DNA of 64,000 nucleotides from Allodiplogaster sudhausi (Eukaryota > Nematoda > Chromadorea > Rhabditida > Diplogasteridae): NCBI GenBank assembly GCA_945643635.1, contig CALZFC010000192.1, forward strand, positions 1-64,000, written 5' to 3'. The notes under the pieces are model-generated. The model did no database searches. It saw only the letters and a program-made list of their open reading frames with translations, and was not told the origin of the DNA. Both the position numbers and the translations under genes were made by a program. Numbering within the stretch: the first letter of the stretch is position 1; each line of letters begins with the position of its first letter. Below, piece by piece: positions 10,601 to 23,914 of the stretch.

Positions 10601-13600
10601 AGAATACGCCTATAATACTTAGAATCGGTGTCCTCAAGTATTTAAAGAACTTGGCCGACTTGGCCGAAGATTTATTCAACTCGGCCGACTTGGCCGATGC
10701 TACTAGGTTCGGGGACCTCAATCTTCATGAATACTGGGGCTATCTTCCAGATTTGTGGGGTAAACTTAGCCAAATTTTAAGTAGAATATGCCTGTAATAC
10801 TTTGTATTCATGTCCTCAAGTATTTAAGAAATCGACTTTTGGAGGTTGATGTAACAATGACCACCTATTCATCGAAGCAGAGATATATTAACACATGATG
10901 AAACCGCTAGATTTATGGGGTAAAGTTAGTCAAATTTTACGTAGAATACGCCTATAATACTTAGAATCGGTGTCCTCAAGTATTTAAAGAACTTGGCCGA
11001 CTTGGCCGAAGATTTATTCAACTCGGCCGACTTGGCCGATGCTACTAGGTTCGGGGACCTCAATCTTCATGAATACTGGGGCTATCTTCCAGATTTGTGG
11101 GGTAAACTTAGCCAAATTTTAAGTAGAATATGCCTGTAATACTTTGTATTCATGTCCTCAAGTATTTAAAGAAATCGACTTTTGGAGGTTGATGTAACAA
11201 TGACCACCTATTCATCGAAGCAGAGATATATTAACACATGATGAAACCGCTAGATTTATGGGGTAAAGTTAGTCAAATTTTACGTAGAATACGCCTATAA
11301 TACTTAGAATCGGTGTCCTCAAGTATTTAAAGAACTTGGCCGACTTGGCCGAAGATTTATTCAACTCGGCCGACTTGGCCGATGCTACTAGGTTCGGGGA
11401 CCTCAATCTTCATGAATACTGGGGCTATCTTCCAGATTTGTGGGGTAAACTTAGCCAAATTTTAAGTAGAATATGCCTGTAATACTTTGTATTCATGTCC
11501 TCAAGTATTTAAGAAATCGACTTTTGGAGGTTGATGTAACAATGACCACCTATTCATCGAAGCAGAGATATATTAACACATGATGAAACCGCTAGATTTA
11601 TGGGGTAAAGTTAGTCAAATTTTACGTAGAATACGCCTATAATACTTAGAATCGGTGTCCTCAAGTATTTAAAGAACTTGGCCGACTTGGCCGAAGATTT
11701 ATTCAACTCGGCCGACTTGGCCGATGCTACTAGGTTCGGGGACCTCAATCTTCATGAATACTGGGGCTATCTTCCAGATTTGTGGGGTAAACTTAGCCAA
11801 ATTTTAAGTAGAATATGCCTGTAATACTTTGTATTCATGTCCTCAAGTATTTTAAGAAATCGACTTTTGGAGGTTGATGTAACAATGACCACCTATTCAT
11901 CGAAGCAGAGATATATTAACACATGATGAAACCGCTAGATTTATGGGGTAAAGTTAGTCAAATTTTACGTAGAATACGCCTATAATACTTAGAATCGGTG
12001 TCCTCAAGTATTTAAAGAACTTGGCCGACTTGGCCGAAGATTTATTCAACTCGGCCGACTTGGCCGATGCTACTAGGTTCGGGGACCTCAATCTTCATGA
12101 ATACTGGGGCTATCTTCCAGATTTGTGGGGTAAACTTAGCCAAATTTTAAGTAGAATATGCCTGTAATACTTTGTATTCATGTCCTCAAGTATTTTAAGA
12201 AATCGACTTTTGGAGGTTGATGTAACAATGACCACCTATTCATCGAAGCAGAGATATATTAACACATGATGAAACCGCTAGATTTATGGGGTAAAGTTAG
12301 TCAAATTTTACGTAGAATACGCCTATAATACTTAGAATCGGTGTCCTCAAGTATTTAAAGAACTTGGCCGACTTGGCCGAAGATTTATTCAACTCGGCCG
12401 ACTTGGCCGATGCTACTAGGTTCGGGGACCTCAATCTTCATGAATACTGGGGCTATCTTCCAGATTTGTGGGGTAAACTTAGCCAAATTTTAAGTAGAAT
12501 ATGCCTGTAATACTTTGTATTCATGTCCTCAAGTATTTAAAGAAATCGACTTTTGGAGGTTGATGTAACAATGACCACCTATTCATCGAAGCAGAGATAT
12601 ATTAACACATGATGAAACCGCTAGATTTATGGGGTAAAGTTAGTCAAATTTTACGTAGAATACGCCTATAATACTTAGAATCGGTGTCCTCAAGTATTTA
12701 AAGAACTTGGCCGACTTGGCCGAAGATTTATTCAACTCGGCCGACTTGGCCGATGCTACTAGGTTCGGGGACCTCAATCTTCATGAATACTGGGGCTATC
12801 TTCCAGATTTGTGGGGTAAACTTAGCCAAATTTTAAGTAGAATATGCCTGTAATACTTTGTATTCATGTCCTCAAGTATTTAAGAAATCGACTTTTGGAG
12901 GTTGATGTAACAATGACCACCTATTCATCGAAGCAGAGATATATTAACACATGATGAAACCGCTAGATTTATGGGGTAAAGTTAGTCAAATTTTACGTAG
13001 AATACGCCTATAATACTTAGAATCGGTGTCCTCAAGTATTTAAAGAACTTGGCCGACTTGGCCGAAGATTTATTCAACTCGGCCGACTTGGCCGATGCTA
13101 CTAGGTTCGGGGACCTCAATCTTCATGAATACTGGGGCTATCTTCCAGATTTGTGGGGTAAACTTAGCCAAATTTTAAGTAGAATATGCCTGTAATACTT
13201 TGTATTCATGTCCTCAAGTATTTAAAGAAATCGACTTTTGGAGGTTGATGTAACAATGACCACCTATTCATCGAAGCAGAGATATATTAACACATGATGA
13301 AACCGCTAGATTTATGGGGTAAAGTTAGTCAAATTTTACGTAGAATACGCCTATAATACTTAGAATCGGTGTCCTCAAGTATTTAAAGAACTTGGCCGAC
13401 TTGGCCGAAGATTTATTCAACTCGGCCGACTTGGCCGATGCTACTAGGTTCGGGGACCTCAATCTTCATGAATACTGGGGCTATCTTCCAGATTTGTGGG
13501 GTAAACTTAGCCAAATTTTAAGTAGAATATGCCTGTAATACTTTGTATTCATGTCCTCAAGTATTTAAAGAAATCGACTTTTGGAGGTTGATGTAACAAT

Positions 13601-16600
13601 GACCACCTATTCATCGAAGCAGAGATATATTAACACATGATGAAACCGCTAGATTTATGGGGTAAAGTTAGTCAAATTTTACGTAGAATACGCCTATAAT
13701 ACTTAGAATCGGTGTCCTCAAGTATTTAAAGAACTTGGCCGACTTGGCCGAAGATTTATTCAACTCGGCCGACTTGGCCGATGCTACTAGGTTCGGGGAC
13801 CTCAATCTTCATGAATACTGGGGCTATCTTCCAGATTTGTGGGGTAAACTTAGCCAAATTTTAAGTAGAATATGCCTGTAATACTTTGTATTCATGTCCT
13901 CAAGTATTTAAAGAAATCGACTTTTGGAGGTTGATGTAACAATGACCACCTATTCATCGAAGCAGAGATATATTAACACATGATGAAACCGCTAGATTTA
14001 TGGGGTAAAGTTAGTCAAATTTTACGTAGAATACGCCTATAATACTTAGAATCGGTGTCCTCAAGTATTTAAAGAACTTGGCCGACTTGGCCGAAGATTT
14101 ATTCAACTCGGCCGACTTGGCCGATGCTACTAGGTTCGGGGACCTCAATCTTCATGAATACTGGGGCTATCTTCCAGATTTGTGGGGTAAACTTAGCCAA
14201 ATTTTAAGTAGAATATGCCTGTAATACTTTGTATTCATGTCCTCAAGTATTTTAAGAAATCGACTTTTGGAGGTTGATGTAACAATGACCACCTATTCAT
14301 CGAAGCAGAGATATATTAACACATGATGAAACCGCTAGATTTATGGGGTAAAGTTAGTCAAATTTTACGTAGAATACGCCTATAATACTTAGAATCGGTG
14401 TCCTCAAGTATTTAAAGAACTTGGCCGACTTGGCCGAAGATTTATTCAACTCGGCCGACTTGGCCGATGCTACTAGGTTCGGGGACCTCAATCTTCATGA
14501 ATACTGGGGCTATCTTCCAGATTTGTGGGGTAAACTTAGCCAAATTTTAAGTAGAATATGCCTGTAATACTTTGTATTCATGTCCTCAAGTATTTAAAGA
14601 AATCGACTTTTGGAGGTTGATGTAACAATGACCACCTATTCATCGAAGCAGAGATATATTAACACATGATGAAACCGCTAGATTTATGGGGTAAAGTTAG
14701 TCAAATTTTACGTAGAATACGCCTATAATACTTAGAATCGGTGTCCTCAAGTATTTAAAGAACTTGGCCGACTTGGCCGAAGATTTATTCAACTCGGCCG
14801 ACTTGGCCGATGCTACTAGGTTCGGGGACCTCAATCTTCATGAATACTGGGGCTATCTTCCAGATTTGTGGGGTAAACTTAGCCAAATTTTAAGTAGAAT
14901 ATGCCTGTAATACTTTGTATTCATGTCCTCAAGTATTTAAAGAAATCGACTTTTGGAGGTTGATGTAACAATGACCACCTATTCATCGAAGCAGAGATAT
15001 ATTAACACATGATGAAACCGCTAGATTTATGGGGTAAAGTTAGTCAAATTTTACGTAGAATACGCCTATAATACTTAGAATCGGTGTCCTCAAGTATTTA
15101 AAGAACTTGGCCGACTTGGCCGAAGATTTATTCAACTCGGCCGACTTGGCCGATGCTACTAGGTTCGGGGACCTCAATCTTCATGAATACTGGGGCTATC
15201 TTCCAGATTTGTGGGGTAAACTTAGCCAAATTTTAAGTAGAATATGCCTGTAATACTTTGTATTCATGTCCTCAAGTATTTAAGAAATCGACTTTTGGAG
15301 GTTGATGTAACAATGACCACCTATTCATCGAAGCAGAGATATATTAACACATGATGAAACCGCTAGATTTATGGGGTAAAGTTAGTCAAATTTTACGTAG
15401 AATACGCCTATAATACTTAGAATCGGTGTCCTCAAGTATTTAAAGAACTTGGCCGACTTGGCCGAAGATTTATTCAACTCGGCCGACTTGGCCGATGCTA
15501 CTAGGTTCGGGGACCTCAATCTTCATGAATACTGGGGCTATCTTCCAGATTTGTGGGGTAAACTTAGCCAAATTTTAAGTAGAATATGCCTGTAATACTT
15601 TGTATTCATGTCCTCAAGTATTTAAAGAAATCGACTTTTGGAGGTTGATGTAACAATGACCACCTATTCATCGAAGCAGAGATATATTAACACATGATGA
15701 AACCGCTAGATTTATGGGGTAAAGTTAGTCAAATTTTACGTAGAATACGCCTATAATACTTAGAATCGGTGTCCTCAAGTATTTAAAGAACTTGGCCGAC
15801 TTGGCCGAAGATTTATTCAACTCGGCCGACTTGGCCGATGCTACTAGGTTCGGGGACCTCAATCTTCATGAATACTGGGGCTATCTTCCAGATTTGTGGG
15901 GTAAACTTAGCCAAATTTTAAGTAGAATATGCCTGTAATACTTTGTATTCATGTCCTCAAGTATTTAAGAAATCGACTTTTGGAGGTTGATGTAACAATG
16001 ACCACCTATTCATCGAAGCAGAGATATATTAACACATGATGAAACCGCTAGATTTATGGGGTAAAGTTAGTCAAATTTTACGTAGAATACGCCTATAATA
16101 CTTAGAATCGGTGTCCTCAAGTATTTAAAGAACTTGGCCGACTTGGCCGAAGATTTATTCAACTCGGCCGACTTGGCCGATGCTACTAGGTTCGGGGACC
16201 TCAATCTTCATGAATACTGGGGCTATCTTCCAGATTTGTGGGGTAAACTTAGCCAAATTTTAAGTAGAATATGCCTGTAATACTTTGTATTCATGTCCTC
16301 AAGTATTTAAGAAATCGACTTTTGGAGGTTGATGTAACAATGACCACCTATTCATCGAAGCAGAGATATATTAACACATGATGAAACCGCTAGATTTATG
16401 GGGTAAAGTTAGTCAAATTTTACGTAGAATACGCCTATAATACTTAGAATCGGTGTCCTCAAGTATTTAAAGAACTTGGCCGACTTGGCCGAAGATTTAT
16501 TCAACTCGGCCGACTTGGCCGATGCTACTAGGTTCGGGGACCTCAATCTTCATGAATACTGGGGCTATCTTCCAGATTTGTGGGGTAAACTTAGCCAAAT

Positions 16601-19600
16601 TTTAAGTAGAATATGCCTGTAATACTTTGTATTCATGTCCTCAAGTATTTTAAGAAATCGACTTTTGGAGGTTGATGTAACAATGACCACCTATTCATCG
16701 AAGCAGAGATATATTAACACATGATGAAACCGCTAGATTTATGGGGTAAAGTTAGTCAAATTTTACGTAGAATACGCCTATAATACTTAGAATCGGTGTC
16801 CTCAAGTATTTAAAGAACTTGGCCGACTTGGCCGAAGATTTATTCAACTCGGCCGACTTGGCCGATGCTACTAGGTTCGGGGACCTCAATCTTCATGAAT
16901 ACTGGGGCTATCTTCCAGATTTGTGGGGTAAACTTAGCCAAATTTTAAGTAGAATATGCCTGTAATACTTTGTATTCATGTCCTCAAGTATTTTAAGAAA
17001 TCGACTTTTGGAGGTTGATGTAACAATGACCACCTATTCATCGAAGCAGAGATATATTAACACATGATGAAACCGCTAGATTTATGGGGTAAAGTTAGTC
17101 AAATTTTACGTAGAATACGCCTATAATACTTAGAATCGGTGTCCTCAAGTATTTAAAGAACTTGGCCGACTTGGCCGAAGATTTATTCAACTCGGCCGAC
17201 TTGGCCGATGCTACTAGGTTCGGGGACCTCAATCTTCATGAATACTGGGGCTATCTTCCAGATTTGTGGGGTAAACTTAGCCAAATTTTAAGTAGAATAT
17301 GCCTGTAATACTTTGTATTCATGTCCTCAAGTATTTAAGAAATCGACTTTTGGAGGTTGATGTAACAATGACCACCTATTCATCGAAGCAGAGATATATT
17401 AACACATGATGAAACCGCTAGATTTATGGGGTAAAGTTAGTCAAATTTTACGTAGAATACGCCTATAATACTTAGAATCGGTGTCCTCAAGTATTTAAAG
17501 AACTTGGCCGACTTGGCCGAAGATTTATTCAACTCGGCCGACTTGGCCGATGCTACTAGGTTCGGGGACCTCAATCTTCATGAATACTGGGGCTATCTTC
17601 CAGATTTGTGGGGTAAACTTAGCCAAATTTTAAGTAGAATATGCCTGTAATACTTTGTATTCATGTCCTCAAGTATTTAAAGAAATCGACTTTTGGAGGT
17701 TGATGTAACAATGACCACCTATTCATCGAAGCAGAGATATATTAACACATGATGAAACCGCTAGATTTATGGGGTAAAGTTAGTCAAATTTTACGTAGAA
17801 TACGCCTATAATACTTAGAATCGGTGTCCTCAAGTATTTAAAGAACTTGGCCGACTTGGCCGAAGATTTATTCAACTCGGCCGACTTGGCCGATGCTACT
17901 AGGTTCGGGGACCTCAATCTTCATGAATACTGGGGCTATCTTCCAGATTTGTGGGGTAAACTTAGCCAAATTTTAAGTAGAATATGCCTGTAATACTTTG
18001 TATTCATGTCCTCAAGTATTTTAAGAAATCGACTTTTGGAGGTTGATGTAACAATGACCACCTATTCATCGAAGCAGAGATATATTAACACATGATGAAA
18101 CCGCTAGATTTATGGGGTAAAGTTAGTCAAATTTTACGTAGAATACGCCTATAATACTTAGAATCGGTGTCCTCAAGTATTTAAAGAACTTGGCCGACTT
18201 GGCCGAAGATTTATTCAACTCGGCCGACTTGGCCGATGCTACTAGGTTCGGGGACCTCAATCTTCATGAATACTGGGGCTATCTTCCAGATTTGTGGGGT
18301 AAACTTAGCCAAATTTTAAGTAGAATATGCCTGTAATACTTTGTATTCATGTCCTCAAGTATTTAAGAAATCGACTTTTGGAGGTTGATGTAACAATGAC
18401 CACCTATTCATCGAAGCAGAGATATATTAACACATGATGAAACCGCTAGATTTATGGGGTAAAGTTAGTCAAATTTTACGTAGAATACGCCTATAATACT
18501 TAGAATCGGTGTCCTCAAGTATTTAAAGAACTTGGCCGACTTGGCCGAAGATTTATTCAACTCGGCCGACTTGGCCGATGCTACTAGGTTCGGGGACCTC
18601 AATCTTCATGAATACTGGGGCTATCTTCCAGATTTGTGGGGTAAACTTAGCCAAATTTTAAGTAGAATATGCCTGTAATACTTTGTATTCATGTCCTCAA
18701 GTATTTAAGAAATCGACTTTTGGAGGTTGATGTAACAATGACCACCTATTCATCGAAGCAGAGATATATTAACACATGATGAAACCGCTAGATTTATGGG
18801 GTAAAGTTAGTCAAATTTTACGTAGAATACGCCTATAATACTTAGAATCGGTGTCCTCAAGTATTTAAAGAACTTGGCCGACTTGGCCGAAGATTTATTC
18901 AACTCGGCCGACTTGGCCGATGCTACTAGGTTCGGGGACCTCAATCTTCATGAATACTGGGGCTATCTTCCAGATTTGTGGGGTAAACTTAGCCAAATTT
19001 TAAGTAGAATATGCCTGTAATACTTTGTATTCATGTCCTCAAGTATTTAAGAAATCGACTTTTGGAGGTTGATGTAACAATGACCACCTATTCATCGAAG
19101 CAGAGATATATTAACACATGATGAAACCGCTAGATTTATGGGGTAAAGTTAGTCAAATTTTACGTAGAATACGCCTATAATACTTAGAATCGGTGTCCTC
19201 AAGTATTTAAAGAACTTGGCCGACTTGGCCGAAGATTTATTCAACTCGGCCGACTTGGCCGATGCTACTAGGTTCGGGGACCTCAATCTTCATGAATACT
19301 GGGGCTATCTTCCAGATTTGTGGGGTAAACTTAGCCAAATTTTAAGTAGAATATGCCTGTAATACTTTGTATTCATGTCCTCAAGTATTTAAGAAATCGA
19401 CTTTTGGAGGTTGATGTAACAATGACCACCTATTCATCGAAGCAGAGATATATTAACACATGATGAAACCGCTAGATTTATGGGGTAAAGTTAGTCAAAT
19501 TTTACGTAGAATACGCCTATAATACTTAGAATCGGTGTCCTCAAGTATTTAAAGAACTTGGCCGACTTGGCCGAAGATTTATTCAACTCGGCCGACTTGG

Positions 19601-19801
19601 CCGATGCTACTAGGTTCGGGGACCTCAATCTTCATGAATACTGGGGCTATCTTCCAGATTTGTGGGGTAAACTTAGCCAAATTTTAAGTAGAATATGCCT
19701 GTAATACTTTGTATTCATGTCCTCAAGTATTTTAAGAAATCGACTTTTGGAGGTTGATGTAACAATGACCACCTATTCATCGAAGCAGAGATATATTAAC
19801 A

Positions 19802-22800
19802 CATGATGAAACCGCTAGATTTATGGGGTAAAGTTAGTCAAATTTTACGTAGAATACGCCTATAATACTTAGAATCGGTGTCCTCAAGTATTTAAAGAAC
19901 TTGGCCGACTTGGCCGAAGATTTATTCAACTCGGCCGACTTGGCCGATGCTACTAGGTTCGGGGACCTCAATCTTCATGAATACTGGGGCTATCTTCCAG
20001 ATTTGTGGGGTAAACTTAGCCAAATTTTAAGTAGAATATGCCTGTAATACTTTGTATTCATGTCCTCAAGTATTTAAGAAATCGACTTTTGGAGGTTGAT
20101 GTAACAATGACCACCTATTCATCGAAGCAGAGATATATTAACACATGATGAAACCGCTAGATTTATGGGGTAAAGTTAGTCAAATTTTACGTAGAATACG
20201 CCTATAATACTTAGAATCGGTGTCCTCAAGTATTTAAAGAACTTGGCCGACTTGGCCGAAGATTTATTCAACTCGGCCGACTTGGCCGATGCTACTAGGT
20301 TCGGGGACCTCAATCTTCATGAATACTGGGGCTATCTTCCAGATTTGTGGGGTAAACTTAGCCAAATTTTAAGTAGAATATGCCTGTAATACTTTGTATT
20401 CATGTCCTCAAGTATTTAAAGAAATCGACTTTTGGAGGTTGATGTAACAATGACCACCTATTCATCGAAGCAGAGATATATTAACACATGATGAAACCGC
20501 TAGATTTATGGGGTAAAGTTAGTCAAATTTTACGTAGAATACGCCTATAATACTTAGAATCGGTGTCCTCAAGTATTTAAAGAACTTGGCCGACTTGGCC
20601 GAAGATTTATTCAACTCGGCCGACTTGGCCGATGCTACTAGGTTCGGGGACCTCAATCTTCATGAATACTGGGGCTATCTTCCAGATTTGTGGGGTAAAC
20701 TTAGCCAAATTTTAAGTAGAATATGCCTGTAATACTTTGTATTCATGTCCTCAAGTATTTAAAGAAATCGACTTTTGGAGGTTGATGTAACAATGACCAC
20801 CTATTCATCGAAGCAGAGATATATTAACACATGATGAAACCGCTAGATTTATGGGGTAAAGTTAGTCAAATTTTACGTAGAATACGCCTATAATACTTAG
20901 AATCGGTGTCCTCAAGTATTTAAAGAACTTGGCCGACTTGGCCGAAGATTTATTCAACTCGGCCGACTTGGCCGATGCTACTAGGTTCGGGGACCTCAAT
21001 CTTCATGAATACTGGGGCTATCTTCCAGATTTGTGGGGTAAACTTAGCCAAATTTTAAGTAGAATATGCCTGTAATACTTTGTATTCATGTCCTCAAGTA
21101 TTTTAAGAAATCGACTTTTGGAGGTTGATGTAACAATGACCACCTATTCATCGAAGCAGAGATATATTAACACATGATGAAACCGCTAGATTTATGGGGT
21201 AAAGTTAGTCAAATTTTACGTAGAATACGCCTATAATACTTAGAATCGGTGTCCTCAAGTATTTAAAGAACTTGGCCGACTTGGCCGAAGATTTATTCAA
21301 CTCGGCCGACTTGGCCGATGCTACTAGGTTCGGGGACCTCAATCTTCATGAATACTGGGGCTATCTTCCAGATTTGTGGGGTAAACTTAGCCAAATTTTA
21401 AGTAGAATATGCCTGTAATACTTTGTATTCATGTCCTCAAGTATTTAAGAAATCGACTTTTGGAGGTTGATGTAACAATGACCACCTATTCATCGAAGCA
21501 GAGATATATTAACACATGATGAAACCGCTAGATTTATGGGGTAAAGTTAGTCAAATTTTACGTAGAATACGCCTATAATACTTAGAATCGGTGTCCTCAA
21601 GTATTTAAAGAACTTGGCCGACTTGGCCGAAGATTTATTCAACTCGGCCGACTTGGCCGATGCTACTAGGTTCGGGGACCTCAATCTTCATGAATACTGG
21701 GGCTATCTTCCAGATTTGTGGGGTAAACTTAGCCAAATTTTAAGTAGAATATGCCTGTAATACTTTGTATTCATGTCCTCAAGTATTTAAAGAAATCGAC
21801 TTTTGGAGGTTGATGTAACAATGACCACCTATTCATCGAAGCAGAGATATATTAACACATGATGAAACCGCTAGATTTATGGGGTAAAGTTAGTCAAATT
21901 TTACGTAGAATACGCCTATAATACTTAGAATCGGTGTCCTCAAGTATTTAAAGAACTTGGCCGACTTGGCCGAAGATTTATTCAACTCGGCCGACTTGGC
22001 CGATGCTACTAGGTTCGGGGACCTCAATCTTCATGAATACTGGGGCTATCTTCCAGATTTGTGGGGTAAACTTAGCCAAATTTTAAGTAGAATATGCCTG
22101 TAATACTTTGTATTCATGTCCTCAAGTATTTAAAGAAATCGACTTTTGGAGGTTGATGTAACAATGACCACCTATTCATCGAAGCAGAGATATATTAACA
22201 CATGATGAAACCGCTAGATTTATGGGGTAAAGTTAGTCAAATTTTACGTAGAATACGCCTATAATACTTAGAATCGGTGTCCTCAAGTATTTAAAGAACT
22301 TGGCCGACTTGGCCGAAGATTTATTCAACTCGGCCGACTTGGCCGATGCTACTAGGTTCGGGGACCTCAATCTTCATGAATACTGGGGCTATCTTCCAGA
22401 TTTGTGGGGTAAACTTAGCCAAATTTTAAGTAGAATATGCCTGTAATACTTTGTATTCATGTCCTCAAGTATTTTAAGAAATCGACTTTTGGAGGTTGAT
22501 GTAACAATGACCACCTATTCATCGAAGCAGAGATATATTAACACATGATGAAACCGCTAGATTTATGGGGTAAAGTTAGTCAAATTTTACGTAGAATACG
22601 CCTATAATACTTAGAATCGGTGTCCTCAAGTATTTAAAGAACTTGGCCGACTTGGCCGAAGATTTATTCAACTCGGCCGACTTGGCCGATGCTACTAGGT
22701 TCGGGGACCTCAATCTTCATGAATACTGGGGCTATCTTCCAGATTTGTGGGGTAAACTTAGCCAAATTTTAAGTAGAATATGCCTGTAATACTTTGTATT

Positions 22801-23914
22801 CATGTCCTCAAGTATTTAAGAAATCGACTTTTGGAGGTTGATGTAACAATGACCACCTATTCATCGAAGCAGAGATATATTAACACATGATGAAACCGCT
22901 AGATTTATGGGGTAAAGTTAGTCAAATTTTACGTAGAATACGCCTATAATACTTAGAATCGGTGTCCTCAAGTATTTAAAGAACTTGGCCGACTTGGCCG
23001 AAGATTTATTCAACTCGGCCGACTTGGCCGATGCTACTAGGTTCGGGGACCTCAATCTTCATGAATACTGGGGCTATCTTCCAGATTTGTGGGGTAAACT
23101 TAGCCAAATTTTAAGTAGAATATGCCTGTAATACTTTGTATTCATGTCCTCAAGTATTTAAAGAAATCGACTTTTGGAGGTTGATGTAACAATGACCACC
23201 TATTCATCGAAGCAGAGATATATTAACACATGATGAAACCGCTAGATTTATGGGGTAAAGTTAGTCAAATTTTACGTAGAATACGCCTATAATACTTAGA
23301 ATCGGTGTCCTCAAGTATTTAAAGAACTTGGCCGACTTGGCCGAAGATTTATTCAACTCGGCCGACTTGGCCGATGCTACTAGGTTCGGGGACCTCAATC
23401 TTCATGAATACTGGGGCTATCTTCCAGATTTGTGGGGTAAACTTAGCCAAATTTTAAGTAGAATATGCCTGTAATACTTTGTATTCATGTCCTCAAGTAT
23501 TTAAAGAAATCGACTTTTGGAGGTTGATGTAACAATGACCACCTATTCATCGAAGCAGAGATATATTAACACATGATGAAACCGCTAGATTTATGGGGTA
23601 AAGTTAGTCAAATTTTACGTAGAATACGCCTATAATACTTAGAATCGGTGTCCTCAAGTATTTAAAGAACTTGGCCGACTTGGCCGAAGATTTATTCAAC
23701 TCGGCCGACTTGGCCGATGCTACTAGGTTCGGGGACCTCAATCTTCATGAATACTGGGGCTATCTTCCAGATTTGTGGGGTAAACTTAGCCAAATTTTAA
23801 GTAGAATATGCCTGTAATACTTTGTATTCATGTCCTCAAGTATTTTAAGAAATCGACTTTTGGAGGTTGATGTAACAATGACCACCTATTCATCGAAGCA
23901 GAGATATATTAACA
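19802..23914 (+). repeat. Four-unit higher-order repeat, three cycles of 1,371 bases
   Basis: Reading the half B box allele unit by unit (C = TTTAAG, A = TTTAAAG, T = TTTTAAG), units 59 to 70 run C-A-A-T, C-A-A-T, C-A-A-T. The three blocks span 19,802-21,172, 21,173-22,543 and 22,544-23,914, each exactly 1,371 bases. The order then becomes A-A-T and longer A runs. A further C-A-A-T block occurs at 28,030-29,400. The pattern rests on one small site per unit, so statistical testing is needed, but three equal-length cycles are hard to get from randomly placed alleles. Confidence 0.65.
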
